Part shown: positions 16,958 to 22,864 of the stretch, one piece after another
Numbering within the stretch: the stretch's first letter is position 1
How the letters are laid out: the number at the start of each line of letters is the position of its first letter
Source: a virus
IMG/VR virus record: IMGVR_UViG_3300028025_003953
Location: 1 to 24,160 of that record
Reading direction: 5' to 3' (one strand)
DNA: 24,160 nt
Notes under the pieces: generated by a model
What the model was told of the DNA's origin: nothing
Database searches by the model: none
What the model saw: the letters and a program-made list of their open reading frames with translations, nothing else
Translations under genes and position numbers: made by a program

Positions 16958-17120
16958 GCCAGAGAACGTAAGTTGCCGTCAAGTTGAAGAGCAATGTGAG
17001 GAATACAAGAGCCTTAAACTTTAGTTTCTTTTCTGCCTCAACCTTCTCTGCTCGATTGATCATTCCGACGGCTCCGATCAGCCATCCAAGGAACAGGTAC
17101 GCAAACGCGACGTTTTCCAT
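16950..17120 (-). CDS. Small membrane protein with two hydrophobic segments
   Basis: 56 residues, translated directly from the minus strand, starting at ATG 17120 with AAGGAG upstream and ending at TAA 16950-16952. Two hydrophobic segments (about 4-21 and 36-53) flank a strongly charged middle (R-A-E-K-V-E-A-E-K-K-L-K). It overlaps the end of the preceding metallopeptidase-like gene by 43 bases and is the last gene of the minus-strand unit. It could be a holin-like or membrane-modifying peptide; the role is not known. Confidence 0.6.
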   Translation of the reverse strand: MENVAFAYLFLGWLIGAVGMINRAEKVEAEKKLKFKALVFLTLLFNLTATYVLWQK

Positions 17121-17524
17121 GCTCGGTTCTCCTTCTTTGTCTTGAGGCGAGCATTGCGATACTCGCGTGAGGTTGTCTTCTTGAGTTCTGCCGCTTGCTC
17201 TGGCAGATACCAGTCATACAGCCTATAAAGTGCGCGCGCCCACTTCGTTGTGTGCGCATCGCCAGTCCAGATGTGGGCTAGTTCGTGCAGCGCAGTGTCA
17301 AAGTCATTAGAGCACAGGACGATCTGGTTCTTATCGAAGTCAGTCACTCCCATTGCGTGATCAGTCCGCATGCCATTGGGATGGTAATGCAGTTTGATGC
17401 TCTTTAACTTGATGCTTCGCTCCCTGACGACCCTATCCATCAGTTCCAACGTGGCAAGCCACGGAATCAATGACTCTTCAGTCATGTCCTTGTGCCTGAT
17501 CACTCGGAATATGTAGTCAGCCAC
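17078..17524 (-). CDS. HExxH metallopeptidase-like protein
   Basis: 148 residues. H80-E81-x-x-H84 within A-L-H-E-L-A-H-I-W, followed by H91, matches a zinc-metallopeptidase site (HExxH-x6-H, third ligand possibly H91). The rest of the protein is helical with a basic C-terminus. Similar SprT/WLM-like small proteins occur in phages, and what they cut is unknown. The start is a GTG one base after the methyltransferase stop, with GGAG upstream; an in-frame ATG at codon 14 is an alternative. No signal peptide, so it acts in the cytoplasm if active. Confidence 0.65.
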   Translation of the reverse strand: MADYIFRVIRHKDMTEESLIPWLATLELMDRVVRERSIKLKSIKLHYHPNGMRTDHAMGVTDFDKNQIVLCSNDFDTALHELAHIWTGDAHTTKWARALYRLYDWYLPEQAAELKKTTSREYRNARLKTKKENRAWKTSRLRTCSLDG

Positions 17525-17525
17525 G

Positions 17526-18206
17526 TCACTCCACCTTTCGGTACACGAAGAATCGACCCTTCCAGTCAGTGCCGTCGAACATTCGGTTTAGGACAGTCTC
17601 GTTGTTTAGGATCGGCACAAGCATCGGTTGACGCTCGCCAATCCGCTTCTCCCACCAAGAGCGTTCCTTCATGGTCACATGGGTAACGTCTACATCGGTC
17701 TCTGCAGATGCGCCATCGGACAGCGCAATGCGCAGCCAGAGTTCGCCTCCTACCTTGAGAACACGGTACATATCGTCAATGATCTGGTCAACCTTTGACT
17801 CATCAATGTGCTCAAAGAACTCCCATGACGTGACGATATCAAAGACGCTCGATGCGTATGGCAGACCGTACTCAACATTGGCAAGGGTCAAAGCGCCCTT
17901 TGCCATTGGAGCGCAGTTCTCTACGGCATACTTGCTGATGTCCACGCCGAGAGCCTCATGACCACGGACGTTGCAGTGATGCACGAACCAACCCTTTGCC
18001 GCGCCAACGTCGAGCATAGTCAAGCCACGATTGCCGTGTGGCGACTCGATCAGGCTAATGATCTCGTTCCAGCGCGGGTCGTCGGCGTAGTTGCGGTAGT
18101 TCGATCCCTCAGCGCGCTCGAAGTAGCCTTCGTTGTAGCGAGCGTCAAGCACCTCATCCAGCGAGGCGTTGTGGTGCTGTATGTCTAAGTCCTTCATGTA
18201 TCCCAT
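17526..18206 (-). CDS. Class I SAM-dependent methyltransferase
   Basis: 226 residues. Motif I, L-D-V-G-A-A-K-G-W-F, lies at 65-74, an acidic end of strand 2 is D89 in G-V-D-I-S, and F-D-I-V-T-S-W-E-F-F-E-H-I at about 122-134 is the post-motif segment of Methyltransf_11-type enzymes. The substrate is not evident: no DNA-methylase D/NPPY motif is present, so a small molecule, sugar or protein substrate is more likely. It starts at ATG 18206, immediately after the stop of the zinc-ribbon gene, with GAGAGG upstream. Confidence 0.85.
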   Translation of the reverse strand: MGYMKDLDIQHHNASLDEVLDARYNEGYFERAEGSNYRNYADDPRWNEIISLIESPHGNRGLTMLDVGAAKGWFVHHCNVRGHEALGVDISKYAVENCAPMAKGALTLANVEYGLPYASSVFDIVTSWEFFEHIDESKVDQIIDDMYRVLKVGGELWLRIALSDGASAETDVDVTHVTMKERSWWEKRIGERQPMLVPILNNETVLNRMFDGTDWKGRFFVYRKVE

Positions 18207-18398
18207 CTATTTCCTCTCAGCCTTTCGATCCTTTTTAGCCCAGCCTTTGCCCTTGTAGGTGAGGCTCGCTGGGAAGACAAATTGCTTCCGCATTGTACCA
18301 CCACATTCACAGGTCAATACAGGAGTCTCCGCGTCAATGGGGAACTTGTGCTCTTCGGTCTTCTTACAGGTACTGCAGGTAAAATCGTAAGTTGGCAT
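18207..18398 (-). CDS. FmdB-like zinc ribbon protein
   Basis: 63 residues with C8-x2-C11 and C30-x-C32 in the layout M-P-T-Y-x-F-x-C-x-x-C...C-x-C-G-G-x-M, typical of FmdB-family putative regulatory zinc ribbons. The second pair is C-x-C instead of C-x2-C, as often seen in the family. The C-terminal 20 residues are strongly basic, suggesting nucleic acid contact. It overlaps the preceding stop by one base and abuts the methyltransferase. Confidence 0.8.
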   Translation of the reverse strand: MPTYDFTCSTCKKTEEHKFPIDAETPVLTCECGGTMRKQFVFPASLTYKGKGWAKKDRKAERK

Positions 18399-18913
18399 CA
18401 GTTTTTACCAGCAACTCGTTCTATCTTTACCCTGATAACCCCAACCCCGAGGCTGGCAAACTTCAGGAAGATTACTGGGCTAAGGTCAATGATGCCGCCG
18501 CCGACGCAGCCGCAGTAATCCCTGACCTTGCACAGTGCAGTCTTGCCGCTCTTGATTTCAGTAATCCTAACCCAGAACGGTTTCTGGTGGTACTTGAACC
18601 CAGGAACTGCGCAGTAGTTGACGACCTCATCTTCCCATCCGCCTTGAGCCAGCGTCCTGTACGGGGTGCAGGTATACCTATAACCGCCGTAGCAGAACTG
18701 GTAGTTCTTATTGCTAGAAGTTGAGCCATACCACGTCGCCTTTCCGATCTGAGGGTCTGGAACAAGGCTCGGCTTAGGGGTCGGCTCTGGCGTACGTTGT
18801 GGAGTTGGAGTGACTACGATAACTGGCTGGTCAATGGCAGTGTCGAACGGTCGGAACGCAAATCCGATAGAGCCGACGACAAGAGCCAATGAGATAACCA
18901 TCAGTCGCTTCAT
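18398..18913 (-). CDS. Secreted RlpA-like (double-psi beta-barrel) protein
   Basis: 171 residues. Residues 1-20 form a signal peptide or N-terminal anchor, 35-54 a proline-rich linker (T-P-T-P-Q-R-T-P-E-P-T-P), and about 57-167 a double-psi barrel: G-K-A-T-W-Y-G, V-R-I-T-E, D132, and a final I-I-D-L-S-P with D143. Six cysteines (74, 82, 101, 128, 134, 136) suggest disulfides outside the cytoplasm. RlpA-like enzymes cut peptidoglycan glycan strands. Whether this one is active or only binds is not clear. It starts with an ATGA overlap with the preceding gene, so it is coupled to it. Phage copies are unusual outside lysis cassettes. Confidence 0.75.
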   Translation of the reverse strand: MKRLMVISLALVVGSIGFAFRPFDTAIDQPVIVVTPTPQRTPEPTPKPSLVPDPQIGKATWYGSTSSNKNYQFCYGGYRYTCTPYRTLAQGGWEDEVVNYCAVPGFKYHQKPFWVRITEIKSGKTALCKVRDYCGCVGGGIIDLSPVIFLKFASLGVGVIRVKIERVAGKN

Positions 18914-19425
18914 GCTTCCTCCTTTTTTGGGATTGGCTTTAGGTCTGGCTGCGGAACTCGCTTGTAGCCTCGCCCCGTGTCATCGCCAATCTTCCAGCCT
19001 TCTTCAGCCGTGATCCAGCCGATGACATCTACCATCTTAAAGCCGCTCTCTGGCGTTGGATGCGCAAGGACAACGAAACGCTTGAGCGCAACGTCCTTCT
19101 CTCGGACAACCAAGCCGTTGTGCGGCTCTCGGATTCGCTTTACCTCAATGTGCTGCCCACAATCAGGCTCATCAGCGTGCTTCCAATGCTCGGACGCAGC
19201 CCACACTTTGGCGTGCCACTTCACTCCGAACACCTTCGCCACCGCGCATTCAGCCGCTGCTGCGGCGAATGAAGCGACCGAATCATCTTCCATCAGAGCG
19301 CGGTCGTAGTAGGGCTTGTCTTTGCTGTTGACATTCGCAGCATTGCGACCGTCGCCTACCTGCTTAGCCTGACGGAGTTCCTCATCCGTGAGTTCCACCA
19401 TCAAGCCGCGTGGCTTGTACTCCAC
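18910..19425 (-). CDS. PD-(D/E)XK-like nuclease candidate
   Basis: 171 residues. A D88...E94-V-K96 arrangement (P-D-C-G-Q-H-I-E-V-K) plus E59 on an upstream helix fits a minimal PD-(D/E)XK core. The rest shows V-V-L-A-H and V-I-G-W-I-T-A strands and a Pro/Lys-rich tail. A DNA-processing or host-DNA-degrading role would fit, but the fold is inferred from a short motif. The GTG at 19425 overlaps the preceding TAG by one base and has only a weak Shine-Dalgarno; an in-frame ATG nine codons in is an alternative. Confidence 0.55.
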   Translation of the reverse strand: MEYKPRGLMVELTDEELRQAKQVGDGRNAANVNSKDKPYYDRALMEDDSVASFAAAAAECAVAKVFGVKWHAKVWAASEHWKHADEPDCGQHIEVKRIREPHNGLVVREKDVALKRFVVLAHPTPESGFKMVDVIGWITAEEGWKIGDDTGRGYKRVPQPDLKPIPKKEEA

Positions 19426-19799
19426 TAGTCAGTACCTGCGTATGGTGCGTACTCCGCTTCTTTCTTTTGCATGAGAATGATCGGCATGCAATGACCCTTC
19501 TCTGCGGCGTACATACCCATGATGTTAAAGTCGACCCACTCGATTGCTTCTGTGTGGTGATCGCCGCCGCAATCTCCGTCCCCAGCATCTTGACAATCGT
19601 CAACGAACTGCGTGAAGAAGTGGTCTACAAGCAACTCGTAGTCATAGACTGGGAGTTCCTCATGGTGACCGCTGGCATTGAAGTGTGTAGAAACGCCAAT
19701 GATGCAATCGTCTAGACCGCTGAACAGCAGGGTTCCAACTTCTACATCGAAGCCGTTGACCTCAATCGGATCGTTTGTTTCAATAATGCTAGACACCAT
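19425..19799 (-). CDS. Hypothetical acidic protein
   Basis: 124 residues, very acidic, with a D-x-C...D-C-G-G-D-H-H cluster around residues 67-82 that could bind metal. I do not recognise the family. GGAGGATC precedes ATG 19799. The start overlaps the regulator gene by 11 bases, so it is likely co-translated. Confidence 0.6.
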   Translation of the reverse strand: MVSSIIETNDPIEVNGFDVEVGTLLFSGLDDCIIGVSTHFNASGHHEELPVYDYELLVDHFFTQFVDDCQDAGDGDCGGDHHTEAIEWVDFNIMGMYAAEKGHCMPIILMQKKEAEYAPYAGTD

Positions 19800-20208
19800 A
19801 GAGATCCTCCACGCTGATAGACAGCAACTTTACGAGATGTGGAATTCGCCAAGATCTTGGAGAACGGATACCCCGCTCCCACATGCTGACCGTGACTGCT
19901 CTCACGCCCAGTGCCTCGCCGAACTTTTCTTGGCTCATGTTAGATGCCTGTCGGAACTTGCGGATATTCCGCGCCATTGCCCCGACGTTCTCCACGAAGT
20001 CCTGATCTCGGACCTTGTAGACAGATTTCTCAAACGGTCGGATTGCCTCTGAGTTGACGACGACAGCGCTGCCGCTGCCTTCGATCTTCAGGACGTAGTA
20101 ATCCAGTTGCGCGCCGTCTGCCGTAGCAGCCTTGACGCGAGACTTCATTACCTCACCGACAACCAAGACCTTCTGACCCTGCTTGTACGAGAAATCTACA
20201 TCGCTCAT
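19789..20208 (-). CDS. XRE-type helix-turn-helix regulator with N-terminal beta domain
   Basis: 139 residues. Residues about 1-60 form a small beta domain (SH3/KOW-like alternation, unusual for a classic repressor). Residues about 78-137 form a Cro/CI-type HTH: R-N-I-R-K-F-R-Q...M-S-Q-E-K-F-G-E-A-L-G-V...V-S-M-W-E-R-G. The domain is complete. It is a candidate to act on the divergent operator region at 21.7-21.9 kb, but no direct link is visible. The start has an ATGA overlap with the upstream gene. Confidence 0.8.
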   Translation of the reverse strand: MSDVDFSYKQGQKVLVVGEVMKSRVKAATADGAQLDYYVLKIEGSGSAVVVNSEAIRPFEKSVYKVRDQDFVENVGAMARNIRKFRQASNMSQEKFGEALGVRAVTVSMWERGIRSPRSWRIPHLVKLLSISVEDLYGV

Positions 20209-20861
20209 CGTGGGGTAACTCCGCCGCTATAGATCCTGAACCAAGAGGCTTTTGCCTTCTGGAATTCATCGTACTCGTTGCGACCAACCGTTTCAGATGC
20301 AAGCATCTTCACGAAATCAACTGGGTCAACTTCGGCATCCTCGCGAGTGAAGCAATCATGATTCAACTTGTAGTGCTCCATCTCTTCGGACTTAGCATCT
20401 TCGCAGTTGTCTTCGCACGGGTCCCAAGCGGTTGCAATCTCCCAACTTTGCGAATACAGAATCTCTCCGTCCTTTGGGACAGTATGACGAGATCCGAATC
20501 CGTATAGGTCGCGATGCTTGCTTGCGCTTCTAGGGTATGCGAACGCTAGGTTCACAAACTCAGTCGCTAGAAACTTCTGACCGTTGAACGACTCTGCTAC
20601 CGCCATCAGTTCATCGATAGTCGTGTGACCATCGCGAACGGCATTCGGAGCAGTAGCGTCCTTAGATCCCGTATACCCGAAGGTACGCTTCAGATAAAAG
20701 TTCCCAACGTCCGTCTGAACCTTCTCTGGGATCGCAAGATTTTCTAGGACACCAAGTTCGATCTGGTCTGCCATTGTTTTCTCCGAAGATGTATGTGGCA
20801 TCTCCGCAGACGGCACAAGGAGGACCGTTTCCAACCGTTCTGCCTGTACGCTTCCGCTCAT
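20205..20861 (-). CDS. Hypothetical protein (start uncertain)
   Basis: Up to 218 residues from ATG 20861, which overlaps the preceding TAA by one base and has a strong AAGGAGG upstream. The first 29 residues look weak, and ATG 20774, with GGAG before it, would give 189 residues beginning M-A-D-Q-I-E-L. The body has an F-A-Y-P-R-S segment and an acidic C-D-N-C-E-D stretch. No family was recognised. Bases 20662 to about 20886 also carry a second protein-like frame with a C-A-V-C-G zinc-finger-like segment, so the true gene structure of the 5' end is unclear. Confidence 0.6.
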   Translation of the reverse strand: MSGSVQAERLETVLLVPSAEMPHTSSEKTMADQIELGVLENLAIPEKVQTDVGNFYLKRTFGYTGSKDATAPNAVRDGHTTIDELMAVAESFNGQKFLATEFVNLAFAYPRSASKHRDLYGFGSRHTVPKDGEILYSQSWEIATAWDPCEDNCEDAKSEEMEHYKLNHDCFTREDAEVDPVDFVKMLASETVGRNEYDEFQKAKASWFRIYSGGVTPR

Positions 20862-21019
20862 TAGACTTCCTCCTTCCCTTCTTCAACGCAGGTTCCACAT
20901 TCGCACTCGTCGCAGCACTCTGAGAGATCAGAGCACTTGAGGCAGTCGCAGGAGTCGCATTCTCCTGCAATTGCCGCGACGAAGATAAGCGTTTCTGCCT
21001 CATCGTCTAACTCAAACAT
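20861..21019 (-). CDS. Cysteine-rich mini-protein
   Basis: 52 residues, translated directly from ATG 21019 to TAA 20861-20863. The first 20 residues are acidic and hydrophobic. Residues 21-44 hold nine cysteines (21, 24, 26, 29, 35, 36, 39, 41, 44) in C-x2-C and C-x-C pairs. The pattern is suited to metal binding (metallothionein- or Zn/Fe-S-like). It starts two bases after the SSB-candidate stop without its own strong ribosome site, so it depends on coupling. The stop overlaps the next ATG. Confidence 0.7.
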   Translation of the reverse strand: MFELDDEAETLIFVAAIAGECDSCDCLKCSDLSECCDECECGTCVEEGKEEV

Positions 21020-21021
21020 TC

Positions 21022-21645
21022 TTAGAAGGGAATGTTCTCAACAGGGGCGGTCGACTTAGCGTCAGCCCCAAAAAGATCATTAACCTTCTGCATGTACTCG
21101 CTATTAGGGTCAACCTGCTGCGTCTCTACGCGGACAGGCTCCTGCGTCGCTGGACTTGACACGACAGGGCGGCGGCGTGAGCCGAGAGCCTTAATCGTGA
21201 CGATGCGGTTGCGCTGCTTGCCGTCCTTGCCGACGTACACGATCAGCGAAACATTGACTTCCTTACCAATCAGGTCATCAGTGTTGCTGTTCGGAACACG
21301 CGACTGAAGGTCGGAGATACCGTTAGCAGCAAGGAAGAACTGACGAGCAATGCTTGCCGTGCCGTCCTTCTTGAAGCCCATACGGGTTGGGTCAACGTCC
21401 TTCCACGACCAGCGGCTCTCCACAGGAGTTCCATCGATGTCGGTAAGCGGCTCGTTGTCCGCGAACGACACGATGTCGAACTTGATTGTAAAGACATTGA
21501 TCGGCTTGCCCTCAAAGTTCGGCTTTACCGCTTCCTTGATCTCGATGATCCGAGCGCGGTAATCCTCATTTCCTGGCAATGGCTTTCGATCAGCCAATTC
21601 GCCGCCGCCCAACTCTTCTGGGCTAGGTACTGTGTACTCTGGCAT
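21022..21645 (-). CDS. Single-stranded DNA-binding protein candidate
   Basis: 207 residues. The middle (about 25-155) is beta-rich and OB-fold-like, with R-x-R-I-I-E-I, N-V-F-T-I-K-F-D-I and G-K-E-V-N-V-S-L-I-V-Y strands. The C-terminal 50 residues are disordered, ending in E-N-I-P-F, close to the D-D-I-P-F tip that SSB proteins use to recruit replication partners. This tip and its place as first gene of the early minus-strand unit, divergent from helicase, support the call. The OB domain is not the standard bacterial SSB type, so it may be a phage-type SSB. AAGGAGT precedes ATG 21645. Confidence 0.65.
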   Translation of the reverse strand: MPEYTVPSPEELGGGELADRKPLPGNEDYRARIIEIKEAVKPNFEGKPINVFTIKFDIVSFADNEPLTDIDGTPVESRWSWKDVDPTRMGFKKDGTASIARQFFLAANGISDLQSRVPNSNTDDLIGKEVNVSLIVYVGKDGKQRNRIVTIKALGSRRRPVVSSPATQEPVRVETQQVDPNSEYMQKVNDLFGADAKSTAPVENIPF

Positions 21646-21732
21646 TTGCCACTCCTTCTACTTCGCCAGCAGCCATCTGGCTGGCTGGTCTTCCACTATC
21701 AACCCTAACCATTACGTACTTGGTATTCTATT

Positions 21733-21741
21733 ACTATACCA
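21733..21741 (-). promoter_or_regulatory. Extended -10 promoter candidate (minus strand)
   Basis: On the minus strand the sequence reads TGGTATAGT, an extended -10, with no good -35 at the usual distance. It overlaps the CATATG word at 21740-21745, so a protein bound there could block it. Confidence 0.4.
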
Positions 21742-21782
21742 TATGTACTGGTCTAGGCTGGCTTCCCTATCTGGGTAGTGTC

Positions 21783-21810
21783 AGTATACACACCAGTCCA
21801 GCCTGTGCAA
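21783..21810 (-). promoter_or_regulatory. Promoter for the minus-strand early unit
   Basis: Minus strand: -35 TTGCAC (21810-21805), 16-base spacer, -10 TATACT (21788-21783). The leader to the SSB-candidate ATG is about 130 bases. Confidence 0.5.
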
Positions 21811-21811
21811 C

Positions 21812-21874
21812 TGTAACAATAGAACATATGTTATAACGCTGGGATCATACTAGCACATATGTTATTGTAACAAT
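21812..21874. repeat. Operator-like repeat cluster
   Basis: ACATATGTTAT occurs at 21824-21834 and 21855-21865, 31 bases apart (about three helical turns, same face of DNA). TGTAACAAT occurs at 21812-21820 and 21866-21874. Each ACATATGT is a palindrome. The right TGTAACAAT abuts the -35 of the rightward promoter and the left one abuts the -35 of the leftward promoter. Confidence 0.65.
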
Positions 21875-21902
21875 TGAACTAGCCTCACGGACCTGTTATA
21901 GT
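21874..21902 (+). promoter_or_regulatory. Promoter for the replication operon
   Basis: -35 TTGAAC (21874-21879), a 17-base spacer, -10 TATAGT (21897-21902) and an extended TG at 21894-21895. The start would be about 21909, giving a short leader to ATG 21944, which has AAAGGAG upstream. It is the best promoter match seen in the window. Confidence 0.65.
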
Positions 21903-21943
21903 TCCCCAGTCAAAGCAATATAGCCTCCCGAAAGGAGACACAC

Positions 21944-22864
21944 ATGCCACTGGTAGGACTTATTAGCGCCGATGGAACTTCAGACCAGCCTGAGGGTCAG
22001 GGTCACTGTTCTTTTGATTTTGCGTTGCAACTAGCACAGGATCGCCACGAGGCATTTCCCTATCCTTACCCGCTAGTCAAAGGAATCGTAGACGGCGTTC
22101 AGAATCGTGGAGAATACATCAGCGCCACAAGCATTCTTCACTGCCTTCGCGGTGACTTCCTAAAGCGCCGCACGCCGTTCTATCAGAGCATTGAGTCTTT
22201 GTACCCAATGTTCCGTGGCACTCTGTTCCACTCGCTGATGGAAAAAAATGTGCCAGAGAACGGCAGGATTGAAGAGAAGGTTAAGCGCACGCATCGTGGC
22301 ATTGAAATCGGCGGCACATTTGATTCGCTGCTGACATTCCGCGACAACAACGACAACGAGCGATTCATTCTGCAGGACTGGAAGACTACGGATAGCCTGC
22401 CAAAGTATGGCGCGTACCCGTCGCACGTTGCTCAGGTAAACATCTATCGCTGGCTGCTCGGGCTTGACCCAGAGAAGACCACGATGGAAGTCCATTACTT
22501 CTCGATGAAGGGTCACAAGGCATGCCCGCTCCGAGAGTCAACTACTCGTGGAGGTCGAACGTCAAACAGCCAGTACTGGACTGACGCTGAGGTCGAAGCG
22601 TATCTCGACGACCGACTTATCAAATTGAAGGCAAGCCTTGATAGCAGCATCCCTATGCCCTACGCAATGGTCACCGAGGAAGAGAAGTGGGAGTGTACTT
22701 ATTGCCCAGTCCGCCAAGAGTGTGCGACTGGAGCAACGCAGGAGAATGAGGCAATGTGGCGCAAGTCTGCTGGTCTACCCCCAACGGGAGCCGCTGGCGA
22801 AGAGTCGACCGCATGGCTTGCGCTCACTGAATCCGTCGGCGCACGACTTCTGGTGTCCAAGTGA
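21944..22864 (+). CDS. Cas4/RecB-like PD-(D/E)XK exonuclease with Fe-S cysteines
   Basis: 306 residues. The nuclease core is H96 (F-H-S-L), D127 (G-T-F-D-S), D145-W-K147 (L-Q-D-W-K-T-T) and Q164...Y168 (Q-V-N-I-Y-R), the usual order of the RecB/Cas4 family. C67 plus C251-x2-C254-x5-C260 would bind a 4Fe-4S cluster, as in AddB, Dna2 and Cas4. No cas1 or cas2 gene is near, so a role in phage DNA replication or recombination is more likely than CRISPR adaptation. It is the first gene of the rightward operon and overlaps the helicase start by 4 bases (GTGA). Confidence 0.85.
   Translation: MPLVGLISADGTSDQPEGQGHCSFDFALQLAQDRHEAFPYPYPLVKGIVDGVQNRGEYISATSILHCLRGDFLKRRTPFYQSIESLYPMFRGTLFHSLMEKNVPENGRIEEKVKRTHRGIEIGGTFDSLLTFRDNNDNERFILQDWKTTDSLPKYGAYPSHVAQVNIYRWLLGLDPEKTTMEVHYFSMKGHKACPLRESTTRGGRTSNSQYWTDAEVEAYLDDRLIKLKASLDSSIPMPYAMVTEEEKWECTYCPVRQECATGATQENEAMWRKSAGLPPTGAAGEESTAWLALTESVGARLLVSK

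Larger units (their letters stand above)
21646..21943. promoter_or_regulatory. Divergent control region between SSB-candidate and nuclease operons
   Basis: This 298-base AT-richer stretch has no gene. It holds candidate promoters facing both directions, two ACATATGTTAT direct repeats 31 bases apart, two TGTAACAAT repeats flanking them, and a further CATATG at 21740-21745. The arrangement resembles phage early switches. Confidence 0.7.

Noticed and set aside
18977-19309. Plus-strand frames opposite the minus-strand nuclease and RlpA-like genes
   Set aside because: No ribosome sites and the opposite strand has an ordered, overlapping set of better genes.
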